This document shows positions 36,729-46,233 of a DNA stretch of 53,520 nt, piece by piece. Below the pieces are notes generated by a model. It had not been told where the DNA came from, did not search any database, and saw only the letters and a list, made by a program, of their open reading frames with translations. The position numbers and the translations under genes were made by a program. Position 1 is the stretch's first letter; each line of letters starts with the position of its first letter. The DNA is from Acidisoma sp. L85. Its GTDB lineage: Bacteria; Pseudomonadota; Alphaproteobacteria; Acetobacterales; Acetobacteraceae. The DNA lies in NCBI RefSeq assembly GCF_009765865.1, contig NZ_LMUQ01000026.1, positions 343,253-396,772 of the forward strand. Direction: 5' to 3'.

Positions 36729-37430
36729 CTAAGCCGAAGTCTCGACCAGGACGATCTCGGTTTCCTCCAGCGCCGCGAGGTGCAGAGAGGTTTCGTCCTC
36801 GATCGCGGCGCCGTCGCGTGCCGCAACGCTGACGCCGTTGACCTCGACCAGGCCGGTCGCGGGGACGAGGTAGACCAGCCGCCCCTCCGCCACCGGATAG
36901 TCGGCGGACATGCCGGCTTTCAGCGTGATGCCGATGACGCGGGCGTCGCTGCGGATGGGTAGCGCGTCGGTGTCCTCGGAGAAGCCGCTTGCCAGGACAG
37001 TGAAGGTTCCGGCGCGGTCCTGTTTGGGGAAAGCGCGGCTGCCCCAGGAGGGTGCGCCGCCCTCCGTATCAGGCGTGATCCAGATTTGGAAGATCGAGGT
37101 GGCGCTCGGTTCCAGATTGTATTCGGCGTGGCGCAGGCCGATCCCCGCGCTCATCACCTGAACATCTCCGGCCTCGGTGCGACCTTTGTTGCCCAGGCTG
37201 TCGCCATGGGTGATGGCGCCATCACGGACATAGGTGATGATTTCCATATTCGCGTGAGGATGCGCCGGGAATCCCGCACCAGCCGCGATCTCGTCGTCGT
37301 TCCAGACACGGAGCTTGCCCCAGTTGGGGCGCTCGGGATCCTGGTAATCGGCGAAAGCAAAGTGGTGGCGGGTTTTGAGCCATCCATGATGGCCGCCACC
37401 GAGGCTACGATAGGGACGCAGGCTGATCAT
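36729..37430 (-). CDS. Pirin-family protein (YhhW-like bicupin)
   Basis: A 233-residue bicupin. The metal-site residues appear in FPAHPHANMEIITYV and IGLRHAEYN (His, His, Glu, His), and GDSLGNKG lies between them. E. coli YhhW, a close family member, has quercetin 2,3-dioxygenase activity in vitro, but the physiological role of most pirins is unknown. The frame is open to 37511; the ATG at 37430 has GGAGGG seven bases upstream and starts MISLRPY, the normal family N-terminus. It is 96 bases from the end of anmK on the same strand. Confidence 0.88.
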   Translation of the reverse strand: MISLRPYRSLGGGHHGWLKTRHHFAFADYQDPERPNWGKLRVWNDDEIAAGAGFPAHPHANMEIITYVRDGAITHGDSLGNKGRTEAGDVQVMSAGIGLRHAEYNLEPSATSIFQIWITPDTEGGAPSWGSRAFPKQDRAGTFTVLASGFSEDTDALPIRSDARVIGITLKAGMSADYPVAEGRLVYLVPATGLVEVNGVSVAARDGAAIEDETSLHLAALEETEIVLVETSA

Positions 37431-37526
37431 GAGACCCTCCCCCCCTAGAGAGGAGCCGATCATCGCGAGGTCAGGCCGGCAACGCAACATAAAGGGGAGA
37501 CGTGCTGGCAAGAAGGTGAGTGGCTC

Positions 37527-38597
37527 TCAGGGCTTGGCCGGGTTGACGATGCGGCCGCCCAACAAGGGGTTTGGCACGCCGGTTGTCGTCGGCAGGCTGA
37601 GTGGCAGGCCGCGCGTCACGCGGGCGGCGAGGAAGCCGAAACATTGTGCCTCCAGCGCGTCACCATGCCAGCCCACAGCTTCGACGGGTTCGACCGGAAC
37701 GCCGAGCGCGTCGCGGAGCGCGTGCATCATCGTCGGATTGTGTCGTCCGCCGCCGGTGACCAGCCATCTTTGGGGGGCCTGGGGCAGCGCGGTGCGGGCG
37801 ACGGCGCCGGCGGTGAAGGCGACCAATGTCGCCGCGCCGTCCGCCGGGGAAAGTGCCGCGATGTCGTCAAGGCAAGCGTGGAAATGCAGGCGGTCGAGCG
37901 ATTTTGGCAAAGCGCGGACGAGATACGGGTCTTGCAGCCAGCGCCGGAGCACGGCGGCGTCGGCTTTCCCCTTCGCGGCGAGGCGGCCATCCTCGTCCCG
38001 GCTCGCGCCCGTGTGGCGCGTTACCCAATCGTCGAGCAAAGCGTTTCCTGGCCCGGTGTCGCCCGCGAAGACGCCGCCATCGGCGCTAAGGAAGGTGACG
38101 TTGGCAACGCCGCCGACATTTAGAACCGCGAGAGGCTTAGCCAGGTTCTGCGCGAGGGCCGCGTGGAACAGAGGGGCGAAGGGCGCACCCTCCCCGCCTG
38201 CCGCAACATCCGCTTCGCGGAAAGCATAGGCGACCGGCGTGTCCAGAGCGTCGGCGAGATAGGCCGCGTCGCCGATCTGCCAGGTTCGCCGACGACCCGG
38301 GTCGTGCAGGATGGTCTGGCCGTGGAAGCCGATGAGATCGGCCTCGGCCGCCAGGGCGCGCACGGCTTCGACGTGGGTTTCGGTCAGCCGCCGAGTGACC
38401 GCGAGTAGATGCGGGTCCTCCGGGGCCAGTCCGGGGGCGTCATCCAGAATGCGGCGGAGGTCGTCTCTTAGGCTGGGGTCGTAGGGGACGGTTATGCTCG
38501 GGCCGAGGGCGTCGACCGCCTCGCCATCCGTCTCTAGCCAGGCGGCATCGACGCCGTCTAGCGAGGTGCCGCTCATCAGCCCGATCACCCGCAACAT
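37527..38597 (-). CDS. anmK: Anhydro-N-acetylmuramic acid kinase
   Basis: A 356-residue AnmK, which opens and phosphorylates 1,6-anhydroMurNAc released from turned-over peptidoglycan, giving MurNAc-6-phosphate. Diagnostic segments are IGLMSGTSLDGVDAAW at the N-terminus, GFHGQTILHDP, LNVGGVANVTFL, DTGPGNALLDDW, and GGGRHNPTMM. Divergent from tyrS 58 bases away, a conserved pairing in this class. The putative muropeptide permease ampG occurs about 10 kb further on, so recycling capacity is represented twice in the window. Confidence 0.97.
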   Translation of the reverse strand: MLRVIGLMSGTSLDGVDAAWLETDGEAVDALGPSITVPYDPSLRDDLRRILDDAPGLAPEDPHLLAVTRRLTETHVEAVRALAAEADLIGFHGQTILHDPGRRRTWQIGDAAYLADALDTPVAYAFREADVAAGGEGAPFAPLFHAALAQNLAKPLAVLNVGGVANVTFLSADGGVFAGDTGPGNALLDDWVTRHTGASRDEDGRLAAKGKADAAVLRRWLQDPYLVRALPKSLDRLHFHACLDDIAALSPADGAATLVAFTAGAVARTALPQAPQRWLVTGGGRHNPTMMHALRDALGVPVEPVEAVGWHGDALEAQCFGFLAARVTRGLPLSLPTTTGVPNPLLGGRIVNPAKP

Positions 38598-38655
38598 TTC
38601 CGTTTCATCCCTCCCGTGATAGCCAGCGGCGCAGTTTAGCCACGGATCGCAGGCG

Positions 38656-39906
38656 ATGACGACGAAGAGCGGGTTTCTGGCGGAGGCGCATGCGCGCGGC
38701 TTCGTATTTCAATGCACGGATGAAGCGGAGCTGGACGCGGCGCTCTCGGCCGGGACGGTGGCGGGCTATATCGGCTTCGATCCGACCGGTGACAGCCTGC
38801 ATGTCGGGCATATGGTGCAGATCATGCTGCTGCGGCTGTTGCAGAAGCACGGACATAAGCCGGTAGCACTTCTGGGTGGCGGCACGGCGAAGATCGGTGA
38901 TCCCTCCTTCCGCGAGGAAGCGCGGCAACTGCTGACCGACGCGCAGATCGCGGAGAATATCGCCGGCATCCGCCGCAATATCGCGCCCTTCCTGCGTTTC
39001 GGCGACGGGCCTTCGGATGCCATCATGGCGAATAATGCCGATTGGCTCGACAAGCTTGGCTATATCGAGCTGCTGCGTGAGATCGGGCCGCATTTCAGCA
39101 TCAGCCGCATGCTGTCCTTCGACAGCGTGAAGTCCCGGCTGGATCGCGAGCAGGGGCTCACGTTCCTCGAATTCAACTATTCCATATTGCAGAGCTATGA
39201 TTTTCGCGAACTCAGCCGCCGGCTTGGGGTTGCGTTGCAGATGGGCGGCTCGGATCAGTGGGGCAATATCGTTTCGGGCGTCGATCTGGTGCGGCGCACC
39301 GATGGGCGGCAGGTTTTCGGGCTGACGGCACCGCTGATCACCACCGCGTCGGGCGCTAAGATGGGCAAGACGGCGAAGGGTGCTGTCTGGCTGACAGCGG
39401 AGCGGCTGTCGCCCTTCGATTACTGGCAGTTCTGGCGCAATACGGAGGACGCCGATGTCGGCCGCTTCCTGCGGCTATTTACTGACGTGCCGCTGGAGGA
39501 GATCGCGCGCCTGGAGGTGCTTGGCGGCGCCGAGATCAACGAGGCGAAGAAGCGGCTGGCGACTGAGGCGACGACCCTCGCGCACGGCGCCGAAGCCGCC
39601 GCGGCGTCGGCCGAGACCGCGCGTCTCGCCTTCGAGGAGGGCGCGGCGGCCGAGAATCTGCCGAGCGTGACCTTGCCGGAGGCGGAACTTGCGGCGGGGG
39701 TCCCGGCCTTCGCGCTTTTCGTTTCGGCGGGTCTCGCCGCAAGCAACGGGGAGGCGCGCCGGCTCATTCGCGGCGGCGGCGCCCGGCTGAACGATGTGGC
39801 GATCAGCGATGAGGGGCTGGTGATCTCGGCGGCGGATCTGCGGGATGGCGCGCTGAAGTTGTCGGCGGGCCGGAAGCAACATCGGTTGGTTCGCGTCGGC
39901 GACTGA
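38656..39906 (+). CDS. tyrS: Tyrosyl-tRNA synthetase
   Basis: A 416-residue class I synthetase charging tRNA-Tyr. The HIGH motif reads HVGH (49-52), the KMSKS loop reads KMGKT (235-239), and a C-terminal S4 RNA-binding domain covers the last ~70 residues. [12 protein letters not shown] and GGSDQWGNI are family marks. The start ATG has AGG just before it. The last ~120 bases of the gene and ~60 bases after it are present again, degenerated, 272 bases downstream. Confidence 0.97.
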   Translation: MTTKSGFLAEAHARGFVFQCTDEAELDAALSAGTVAGYIGFDPTGDSLHVGHMVQIMLLRLLQKHGHKPVALLGGGTAKIGDPSFREEARQLLTDAQIAENIAGIRRNIAPFLRFGDGPSDAIMANNADWLDKLGYIELLREIGPHFSISRMLSFDSVKSRLDREQGLTFLEFNYSILQSYDFRELSRRLGVALQMGGSDQWGNIVSGVDLVRRTDGRQVFGLTAPLITTASGAKMGKTAKGAVWLTAERLSPFDYWQFWRNTEDADVGRFLRLFTDVPLEEIARLEVLGGAEINEAKKRLATEATTLAHGAEAAAASAETARLAFEEGAAAENLPSVTLPEAELAAGVPAFALFVSAGLAASNGEARRLIRGGGARLNDVAISDEGLVISAADLRDGALKLSAGRKQHRLVRVGD

Positions 39907-39968
39907 GGCGAGACGATTTTTTTCCGGAGCGACGCGCGTTGCTGTGTGAGATGGGTCTCGTTGCCGCC
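39788..39968 (+). repeat. Direct repeat, copy 1 (tyrS 3' end plus downstream flank)
   Basis: This intact copy covers the end of the S4 domain, the stop codon and about 60 bases beyond. It aligns along its whole length with 40060-40239. Confidence 0.85.
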
Positions 39969-40059
39969 TTAGCTTCTGGCCAGTTTGTAAATGGTGGCAA
40001 GATTTTAGAAGTAGGTAACTGGTGGGCCTTCTGAAGCGTTTGTCGGGTATGCTGGGTAC

Positions 40060-40174
40060 TGAACGACGTAGCGATCAGCAATGAAAGGCCGGTGTCTCGC
40101 GGCCGATCTGCGCGATGGCGCGCTAAAGCTACTGGCGGGCCGGAAGCAGCATCGGCTGGTGCGGGTCGGTTACT
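40060..40174 (+). pseudogene. Degenerate duplicate of the tyrS 3' end
   Basis: The sequence TGAACGACGTAGCGATCAGC here matches TGAACGATGTGGCGATCAGC in tyrS, and the following GGCGGGCCGGAAGCA and CATCGG are shared. The copy has an in-frame TAG and an indel that breaks the reading frame; after it, the terminal codons ([14 protein letters not shown] then stop) can again be read. It encodes only the last part of the S4 domain and cannot be functional. Confidence 0.85.
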
Positions 40175-40239
40175 GAGGCGGTGCGATTTAGCCGGAACGA
40201 CCCGAGCGACTGTTGAGTGGAAGGGGTCTCGCTACTGCC
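40060..40239 (+). repeat. Direct repeat, copy 2 (diverged)
   Basis: The copy continues past the pseudo-stop and includes the flank after tyrS (GGTCTCG at both ends). Its last part overlaps the 3' end of the minus-strand metallopeptidase-like gene, so that gene's C-terminal tail is read from repeat sequence. Confidence 0.82.
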
Positions 40240-41189
40240 CTCGAGTCGGTTTTTGTCGGTGGCGGCTTTGTGGGGGCCAAGGTGGTGGTGGCGGTTGGTA
40301 CGGCCGGGGTTGGCTTAGCTGGGTCTGGCTCGGGTTTCGTCGATATCGACGACACTTTTTCTTTGTCCACGAGCGCGCGAATGAAATAGGTGAAAGCGTC
40401 AGCATTGACTTTCGCCAAATGTTTTTCGGGCGTTCTACCCTTTCTGAAGCGGATTTCTTGCGCCAAGTGAAGAAATGGATAGTCGATATAGCCTGACGTG
40501 GCCTGTTCGTCGTCTTGCCCCAAGCTGCGGACATCTGTCGTATTCGCTTCGCGATGTGAGACTTCATGCAGCACCGCTGCCTCCATCCCAGGAGACTTTT
40601 TGAAACCTTCGCGGCTGAGATGCACTTCTCCCTTCGCTATTGGCAGCCCTTCCATTTGGCTTAACCATATCTTTCCATTGGGTCTTTTGGAAACCGGCCC
40701 GACGTTAACGTAGCCAATGAGACCCTCGGACAAATAGTCCGATAGCTTGATGCGGATCGGCTTGTGCAACGCCTTTCTGACTTGCGTCAGCATCTTTAGG
40801 AGATCGCCTTTTTCTTTTGGCGTAGGCCCTTCTGGCGCGAAGAGGAAGCAGGCAGCCCCCAGTTCGTTGAGCCGCTTGTCCCAGGGACCGGATACCATGG
40901 CGATCGTCGTGTCCACATCAATGGAAATCTCGTTGAGGAAGTGCTGTGCGGTTTCCTCCTCCTCAGTGGTAATGCGGCGGGTTCCGAGCTGGTGCACCAG
41001 CGTGAGTTCGTTGCCGTTAGCGAGCGGTACAGGTCTATGTTCGAGCCAGACTTTTCCGATGGTCCGCTGAGCACGCTTAATAAGCGATTTCTTTGCCTCA
41101 ACGGTTTTCGCCTCCGTCCCCTGGTAATCGGACGGATGGCAGCAAAACTCGGGGGATGGTGAAGCGACTTCGCACCTGTCGGACGTCAT
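40188..41189 (-). CDS. Orphan Asp-zincin (M35-like) metallopeptidase-domain protein
   Basis: A 333-residue protein from the ATG at 41189. HEVSH (H208, E209, H212) is an HExxH zinc motif. It is followed by NTTDVRSLGQ, which aligns with the GTDxxYG segment that gives the third ligand (D219) in Asp-zincins such as Lys-N, and then KVNADAFTYF, like the NNADNYEYF of that family. No signal peptide is visible. The tail is Pro/Thr-rich. The frame extends to a TTG at 41330, but that start would lie inside the LexA box, so I prefer 41189. Codon use is weaker than in tyrS or dnaE2. Proteolysis is predicted; the target is unknown. Confidence 0.7.
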   Translation of the reverse strand: MTSDRCEVASPSPEFCCHPSDYQGTEAKTVEAKKSLIKRAQRTIGKVWLEHRPVPLANGNELTLVHQLGTRRITTEEEETAQHFLNEISIDVDTTIAMVSGPWDKRLNELGAACFLFAPEGPTPKEKGDLLKMLTQVRKALHKPIRIKLSDYLSEGLIGYVNVGPVSKRPNGKIWLSQMEGLPIAKGEVHLSREGFKKSPGMEAAVLHEVSHREANTTDVRSLGQDDEQATSGYIDYPFLHLAQEIRFRKGRTPEKHLAKVNADAFTYFIRALVDKEKVSSISTKPEPDPAKPTPAVPTATTTLAPTKPPPTKTDSRAVARPLPLNSRSGRSG

Positions 41190-41312
41190 GGACGGATGGG
41201 AGCCGGCGGCACTCGGGAGCTGTGTCAAGGCGGCACCACAATTGAAAGACCTCCACTTTAGTCGGGGATTCTTTAATCTTTGTGAAAAATGCCCCGTCAG
41301 CGTGAACGAGTT

Positions 41313-41327
41313 GTTCTTGTTTTGTTC
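41313..41327 (+). promoter_or_regulatory. LexA (SOS) operator upstream of dnaE2
   Basis: GTTCTTGTTTTGTTC is a perfect GTTC-N7-GTTC, the alphaproteobacterial LexA box, ending 56 bases before the dnaE2 ATG. It lies between dnaE2 and the divergent metallopeptidase-like gene, so it could affect both. Confidence 0.85.
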
Positions 41328-41383
41328 CAATCCACCTCATCGTCAGTTAGAAGACGTTCTGCCGACCAACACCGGGTTTCGCG

Positions 41384-44300
41384 ATGGCCTATATCGAGCT
41401 TCAACTCACCACGAACTACTCCTTCCTGCGCGGCGCGAGCCATGTGGAGGAGTTGATCGCGACGGCCCAGCTGATGGGCTACGAGGCAATCGCGGTCACC
41501 GATCGCAACACCGTGGCGGGCATGGCCCGCGCCTCTCAGAGAGCGGAAGAGGCCGGGCTGCGGCTGGTGCCGGGCTGCCGGCTGGTGCTGGAGGATGCGC
41601 CGTCCCTGCTCGTCTACCCGACGGATCGGGCGGCCTGGTCCAATCTCTGTCGGCTGCTAACTTTAGGGAAACGGCGCGCGCATAAGCACGGGCTGCCCGC
41701 CGGGTCGTGCCTGCTGCACTGGGCGGATGTGGCGGCTCATGCGCGCGGGCTGATCGCCGCCATGCTGGGGGATGAACCGGACGACGCCTTGCCCGGCCAC
41801 CTCACCCGCCTGCGTGATACGTTTCCCGACCGCGCCTATCTCGCCTTCAGCCTGCGCCGGCGCCCCGGCGATGCCGTGCGGCGGCACAACCTCGCCATGC
41901 TCGCCCAGTCCGCGCGGGTGCCGCTACTGGCGACCGGCGATGTGCTGTATCACGAGCCCGAGCGGCGCATCCTGCAGGACATCGTGACCTGCATCCGCGA
42001 GCACACGAAGATCGATGATGTCGGCTTCCGGCGCGAACGCTTCGCCGACCGTCACCTCGTGCCGCCCAAGGAAATGGCGCGGCTTTTCGCCGACTACCCC
42101 GAGGCCATCGCCAATACCGAGATCATCGCGAAGCGCTGCAAATTCGCGCTGAAGGATATCGAATACCAATATCCGGATGAAAGCGAGCGGCCGAATGAAA
42201 CGGCACAAGACATGCTCGAAAGATTGGTCTGGGAGGAAGGCGTTGCCTTTCGCTATCCGAATGAGCTGCCGGAGAACGTCGCCGCTCAGCTACGGCACGA
42301 ATTGACGCTTATCGCCGAAATGAAATACGCGCCGTATTTCCTCACGGTGCATTCCATCGTGAGGTTTGCCCGATCAAAGGGCATCCTTTGCCAAGGCCGC
42401 GGTTCGGCGGCGAATTCCGCTGTGTGTTACGTGCTTGGCATTACCGAGATCGATCCGGTTCTCTCGGGCCTGCTGTTCGAGCGCTTCGTTTCCGCCAACC
42501 GCAATGAGCCGCCGGATATCGATGTCGATTTCGAGCATGAGCAGCGCGAGATCGTCATCCAATGGGTCTACAGCCACTATGGCCGCGGCCATGCCGCGTT
42601 GTGCGCGACCGTCATGCGCTTTCGGTCGCGCGGCGCGGTGCGGGATGTCGGCAAGGTGCTCGGCTTGTCGGAGGATGTGACGGGAGCGCTGGCGGCGCAG
42701 GTTTGGGGCTGGTCACGCGATGGGGTTGAGCGCGAACATGCGGAGGCGCTCAATCTCAACCTCGAGGACCGGCGGCTGCGGATGACGCTGGATCTCGCCC
42801 GCCTGCTGATCGGTTTTCCGCGCCAGCTTGGCACACATCCCGGCGGTTTCGTGCTGACCCGCGACCGGCTGGACGATCTCGTGCCGGTTGGGCCGGCGGC
42901 GATGGAGAATCGCCAGGTCATCGAATGGGACAAGGACGATATCGACCATTTGAAATTCATGAAGGTCGATGTTCTCGGGCTTGGCATGCTCGGCTGCATG
43001 CGCCGCGCCTTCGACTTGATGGAAACGCATAAGAATTTGTCGCTCACAATGGATACGATACCGAAGGAGGACAAACCGACCTTCGCGATGATCCAGAAGG
43101 CCGATACGCTCGGCACTTTCCAGATCGAGAGCCGGGCGCAGATGTCGATGCTGCCGCGACTCAAGCCGGCGAAGTTTTATGATCTCGTCATCCAGGTCGC
43201 GATTGTCCGGCCGGGACCGATCCAAGGCGATATGGTGCATCCCTATCTGCGGCGACGGGAAGGGCGGGAGAAACCGGACTATCCGACACCGGAATTGAAA
43301 CGGGTGCTGGCGAAAACGCTCGGCGTGCCGCTGTTCCAGGAACAGGCTATGCAGGTCGCGATCCATTGCGCGGGCTTTTCGCCGAGCGAAGCAGACCAGC
43401 TCCGACGATCGATGGCGACCTTCAAGGTGACAGGCGGGGTAAGCCAGTTCCGCGAGAAGTTTCTCAAGGGCATGGCAGACAATGGTCACAATGCCACCTT
43501 CGCGGAAAATACCTTCCGGCAGATCGAGGGATTCGGCTCGTACGGTTTTCCCGAGAGCCATGCCGCGAGTTTCGCGATCATTGCCTATGCGAGCAGTTGG
43601 GTGAAGTGTCATCACCCCGACGTCTTCTGCTGCGCTTTGCTCAATAGCCAGCCTATGGGTTTTTATGCGCCTGCGCAGGTGGTGCGGGATGCGGCGGCGC
43701 ATGGCGTCGAGATCCGGCCTGTGTCGATCAATGCCTCGCGCTGGGATTGCACTTTGGAGGGGAACACCGGGTCTCCGCACGCGGTCCGGCTCGGGCTGCG
43801 CATGGCCAAAGGGCTCGGCAATGAGGATGGCGCCAAAATCGTGGTGCAGCGGGCGGACCGTCCCTTCGCCACGGTGGAGGAGACTTGGCGGCGCTGCGGC
43901 GTGCCCGTCGCGGCGCTGGAGCGGCTGGCCGAGGCGGATGCCTTCTCGCCGATCGGCCTCGATCGGCGGCAGGCGCTTTGGGCGATCCGTGGTTTGGCCG
44001 ATAGCGCCTTGCCGCTTTGGGCCGCCGCTGATGCGGGCGCCCTGCCTCAGGCCGAGGTGGCGGAGCCTGGGGTTTCCCTGACAGTGATGAGCGAGGCGCG
44101 GGAGGTGGTGGAGGATTACCGCAGCGTGAGCCTCACGCTGCGCCGCCATCCGGTGGCGTTTCTGCGCCCGGCCCTGAAGGCACGCGGCGTGGTACCCTGC
44201 GGCGATCTCCCTTCCGCGCGAGACGGACGATGGGGACGATTCGCCGGCCTCGTGCTGGTGCGGCAGAAGCCCGGTTCTGCCAACGGCGTGATGTTCATTA

Positions 44301-44605
44301 CCATCGAGGACGAGACGGGGATCGGCAATGTCGTGATCTGGCCCTCGGTCTTCGACGCCAACCGGCCGCTGATCATCTCCGCCCGCATGCTGGAGGTGCG
44401 TGGCCGGATCCAGCGAGAGGGGTTGGTGGTGCATATCGTGGCGGCGACGGTTGGAGATCTTTCGCCGATGCTGGCGTCGCTAGGCCGGGGCGAGGAGGAT
44501 TTTCCCCTGCCCCATGGCCGTGGCGACGAGGTCAAACGCGGCAGTGCGCCGGACCCTCGGGAGGGCAAACCCGGCATCAAGGTGCCGACGCGGGACTTCC
44601 GCTGA
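41384..44605 (+). CDS. dnaE2: Error-prone DNA polymerase III alpha-like (DnaE2/ImuC)
   Basis: A 1073-residue C-family polymerase. An N-terminal PHP domain ([16 protein letters not shown]), a polymerase core with catalytic acids in [11 protein letters not shown] (around residue 376-382), a helix-hairpin-helix region, and a C-terminal OB fold (about [19 protein letters not shown]) are visible. The length and N-terminus fit DnaE2 rather than replicative DnaE1. DnaE2 carries out damage-induced mutagenic bypass, normally with ImuA and ImuB from the same operon; neither is here. A LexA box precedes it. It is followed by a small secreted protein gene 90 bases on. Confidence 0.95.
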   Translation: MAYIELQLTTNYSFLRGASHVEELIATAQLMGYEAIAVTDRNTVAGMARASQRAEEAGLRLVPGCRLVLEDAPSLLVYPTDRAAWSNLCRLLTLGKRRAHKHGLPAGSCLLHWADVAAHARGLIAAMLGDEPDDALPGHLTRLRDTFPDRAYLAFSLRRRPGDAVRRHNLAMLAQSARVPLLATGDVLYHEPERRILQDIVTCIREHTKIDDVGFRRERFADRHLVPPKEMARLFADYPEAIANTEIIAKRCKFALKDIEYQYPDESERPNETAQDMLERLVWEEGVAFRYPNELPENVAAQLRHELTLIAEMKYAPYFLTVHSIVRFARSKGILCQGRGSAANSAVCYVLGITEIDPVLSGLLFERFVSANRNEPPDIDVDFEHEQREIVIQWVYSHYGRGHAALCATVMRFRSRGAVRDVGKVLGLSEDVTGALAAQVWGWSRDGVEREHAEALNLNLEDRRLRMTLDLARLLIGFPRQLGTHPGGFVLTRDRLDDLVPVGPAAMENRQVIEWDKDDIDHLKFMKVDVLGLGMLGCMRRAFDLMETHKNLSLTMDTIPKEDKPTFAMIQKADTLGTFQIESRAQMSMLPRLKPAKFYDLVIQVAIVRPGPIQGDMVHPYLRRREGREKPDYPTPELKRVLAKTLGVPLFQEQAMQVAIHCAGFSPSEADQLRRSMATFKVTGGVSQFREKFLKGMADNGHNATFAENTFRQIEGFGSYGFPESHAASFAIIAYASSWVKCHHPDVFCCALLNSQPMGFYAPAQVVRDAAAHGVEIRPVSINASRWDCTLEGNTGSPHAVRLGLRMAKGLGNEDGAKIVVQRADRPFATVEETWRRCGVPVAALERLAEADAFSPIGLDRRQALWAIRGLADSALPLWAAADAGALPQAEVAEPGVSLTVMSEAREVVEDYRSVSLTLRRHPVAFLRPALKARGVVPCGDLPSARDGRWGRFAGLVLVRQKPGSANGVMFITIEDETGIGNVVIWPSVFDANRPLIISARMLEVRGRIQREGLVVHIVAATVGDLSPMLASLGRGEEDFPLPHGRGDEVKRGSAPDPREGKPGIKVPTRDFR

Positions 44606-44695
44606 CAGGCGGTCCGGCGGGTTCTCAGGCCGCCCAGGTTGTCTTGAAGGCCTGGGGCGGCGTAGTTTCCAGCCCGATTTCAGGTAGGACAGTCC

Positions 44696-45151
44696 ATGAC
44701 CGAGGTTTCTGCATCACGTTCCTCCCCTCGCCGCGCGCTGCTCTCCATGGTGCTTCTGGGAGGCGCGCTGCTGCTCGGCTTCGCCGCGCCGGCCTTGGCA
44801 CAGAGCTCCTGCGGCACCCCGCCCTCCGGCCTGGTGCGGCTGTGGACCGGTATCGGCTGCACGGGCTCGACGGAGGATATGTCGGCGAGCGGACCGGTGC
44901 CGAACTTCCCAACAACATCCCTGTCGAACGGCACGGGGCAGTGGATCGCGGTTTATGATGCGGCCGACCCGAGCCAGGCCAATCACACCCTGTTCGTGCA
45001 GAACGGCTGCTATTACCCGGACCTCGCGCTGTTCCAGTGGCAGGGCGGCGGCACCTGGGCCGGGATGGTGCGCGGCATCCAGATCCTGCCGCCGGGCAGC
45101 GATCCGGCCGCCTATCCGGCGCCGGGCAAAGTCATCGGCCGCTGCGAGTAG
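44696..45151 (+). CDS. Small secreted protein of unknown function
   Basis: A 151-residue protein with an Arg-containing N-terminus, a hydrophobic stretch and a signal-peptidase site (APALAQ, cleavage after ALA). The mature ~115 residues contain four or five cysteines (SSCGTPPSG, GIGCTGS, NGCYYPD, IGRCE), probably paired, plus Gly/Trp-rich parts (QWQGGGTWAGMV). It resembles a beta/gamma-crystallin-like or cysteine-knot secreted protein in style, but I cannot name a family. A GTAGGAC ribosome-binding site precedes the ATG. Confidence 0.65.
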   Translation: MTEVSASRSSPRRALLSMVLLGGALLLGFAAPALAQSSCGTPPSGLVRLWTGIGCTGSTEDMSASGPVPNFPTTSLSNGTGQWIAVYDAADPSQANHTLFVQNGCYYPDLALFQWQGGGTWAGMVRGIQILPPGSDPAAYPAPGKVIGRCE

Positions 45152-45264
45152 GTTTTCGGCAGTGGTGCTGCGGGATCGCAACGTGCTCCTGACTTAGTTG
45201 GCCAACCCGTTGAGCGGTCCTCGCCTCCGATTGGCTTTCGGCTTGAACCTCGCCCATTCCACCA

Positions 45265-45353
45265 CGTCATGCTCGGCGAAGGCCGGGCATCCACGCCTTT
45301 TCTTGCTTCACAAAGCGCCAGGCGTGGATGGCACGCCTTCGCGTGCCATGACG
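45265..45353. repeat. Dispersed palindromic intergenic repeat, copy 4
   Basis: The left part CGTCATGCTCGGCGAAGGCC and the right part GGCGTGGATGGCACGCCTTC match the modules at 36534 and 19438. Located between the small secreted protein gene and the ydcF-like gene. Confidence 0.8.
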
Positions 45354-45426
45354 GATCTCTGGATCGCGTTCATTACACATCTTTGCCCCTCGCCACCCAA
45401 CATCACCGGTTGAATGGGCGGCCCAA

Positions 45427-46233
45427 GTGTTCCTAATCTCGAAACTACTCTGGATCCTGCTGAGGCCGAGCAGCTTCTTGCTGCTGCTGGGCCTCCTGGG
45501 ACTGTTGCTGCTCTACGCTCGGCGGCGCGCTGGGGCGCTGGTCTGCCTTACGCTGTCGCTCGGCGCGATGGGGTTGGTGGTCCTGCTGCCGATCGGTCCC
45601 CTCATGCTGGAGCCGCTGGAAGGCCGGTTCCCGCAGGTGACGGTGCCGCCAGCGCAGGTGGATGGCATCATCGTCCTTGGCGGCGCGGTCGATACCGATC
45701 TAACCGAGGCCCATGGCATCCCGGCGCTCAACGATGCGGCCGAGCGGATGACGACGCTGGTGGCCCTCAGCCGGCGCTATCCCGCTGCTATCCTGGCCTT
45801 CACCGGCGGCAACGGGCGACTGCTGCGCGGAAGGCTGAGCGAAGCGGATGTAGCGCGGTCTTTATTCGACTCGCTGGGCGTGCCGCCCGGCCGGGTGCGC
45901 TACGAGAGCGGATCCCGCACGACCTATGAGAATGCGGTTCTGCTCAAGCGGCTGCTGATGCCACGTCCAGATCAGCACTGGGCGCTGATTACGTCGGCCT
46001 GGCATATGCCGCGCTCGGTCGGCATTTTCCGCAAAGCCGGCTGGAACGTGCTGCCCTGGCCGGTCGGTTATAAGACGGCGATGCGGCTCGATGTGCTGAT
46101 GTTGGGCGGGCTTCCGGAACGGCTCGGCATGATCGACCTCGCGAGCCATGAATGGGTGGGGATGGTGGCCTATCACTTGCTCGGCCGCACCGATGCCTGG
46201 TTTCCAGCGCCGCAGGGGACGACGCCGAGATAG
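45427..46233 (+). CDS. YdcF/DUF218-family membrane protein
   Basis: A 268-residue protein with two N-terminal membrane spans (about 7-31 and 36-58) and a periplasmic DUF218 domain. VDGIIVLGGAVDTDL, LAFTGGNGRLL, YESGSRTTYENAVLLKRLL and LITSAWHMPRSVGIFRKAG are typical of the family (YdcF, SanA, ElyC), linked to envelope and lipid carrier metabolism. The start is a GTG at 45427; no ATG is available in that part of the frame. The 3' end overlaps the convergent M23-type gene by 61 bases. Confidence 0.9.
   Translation: MFLISKLLWILLRPSSFLLLLGLLGLLLLYARRRAGALVCLTLSLGAMGLVVLLPIGPLMLEPLEGRFPQVTVPPAQVDGIIVLGGAVDTDLTEAHGIPALNDAAERMTTLVALSRRYPAAILAFTGGNGRLLRGRLSEADVARSLFDSLGVPPGRVRYESGSRTTYENAVLLKRLLMPRPDQHWALITSAWHMPRSVGIFRKAGWNVLPWPVGYKTAMRLDVLMLGGLPERLGMIDLASHEWVGMVAYHLLGRTDAWFPAPQGTTPR

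Noticed and set aside
36538-36732. Open frame of 64 codons after xylA
   Set aside because: It starts inside a palindromic repeat copy, has no ribosome-binding site, and its sequence is low in complexity. It is a by-product of the repeat.
41190-41330. TTG start at 41330 for the metallopeptidase-like gene
   Set aside because: A GAGG precedes it, but the first codons would be the LexA box itself, and the extra residues show no homology-like features; the ATG at 41189 is preferred, without certainty.
40060-41384. Genomic island with an integrase at the tyrS 3' end
   Set aside because: The duplicated gene end resembles attachment-site duplication, but no integrase, recombinase or tRNA gene is present in or near the interval.
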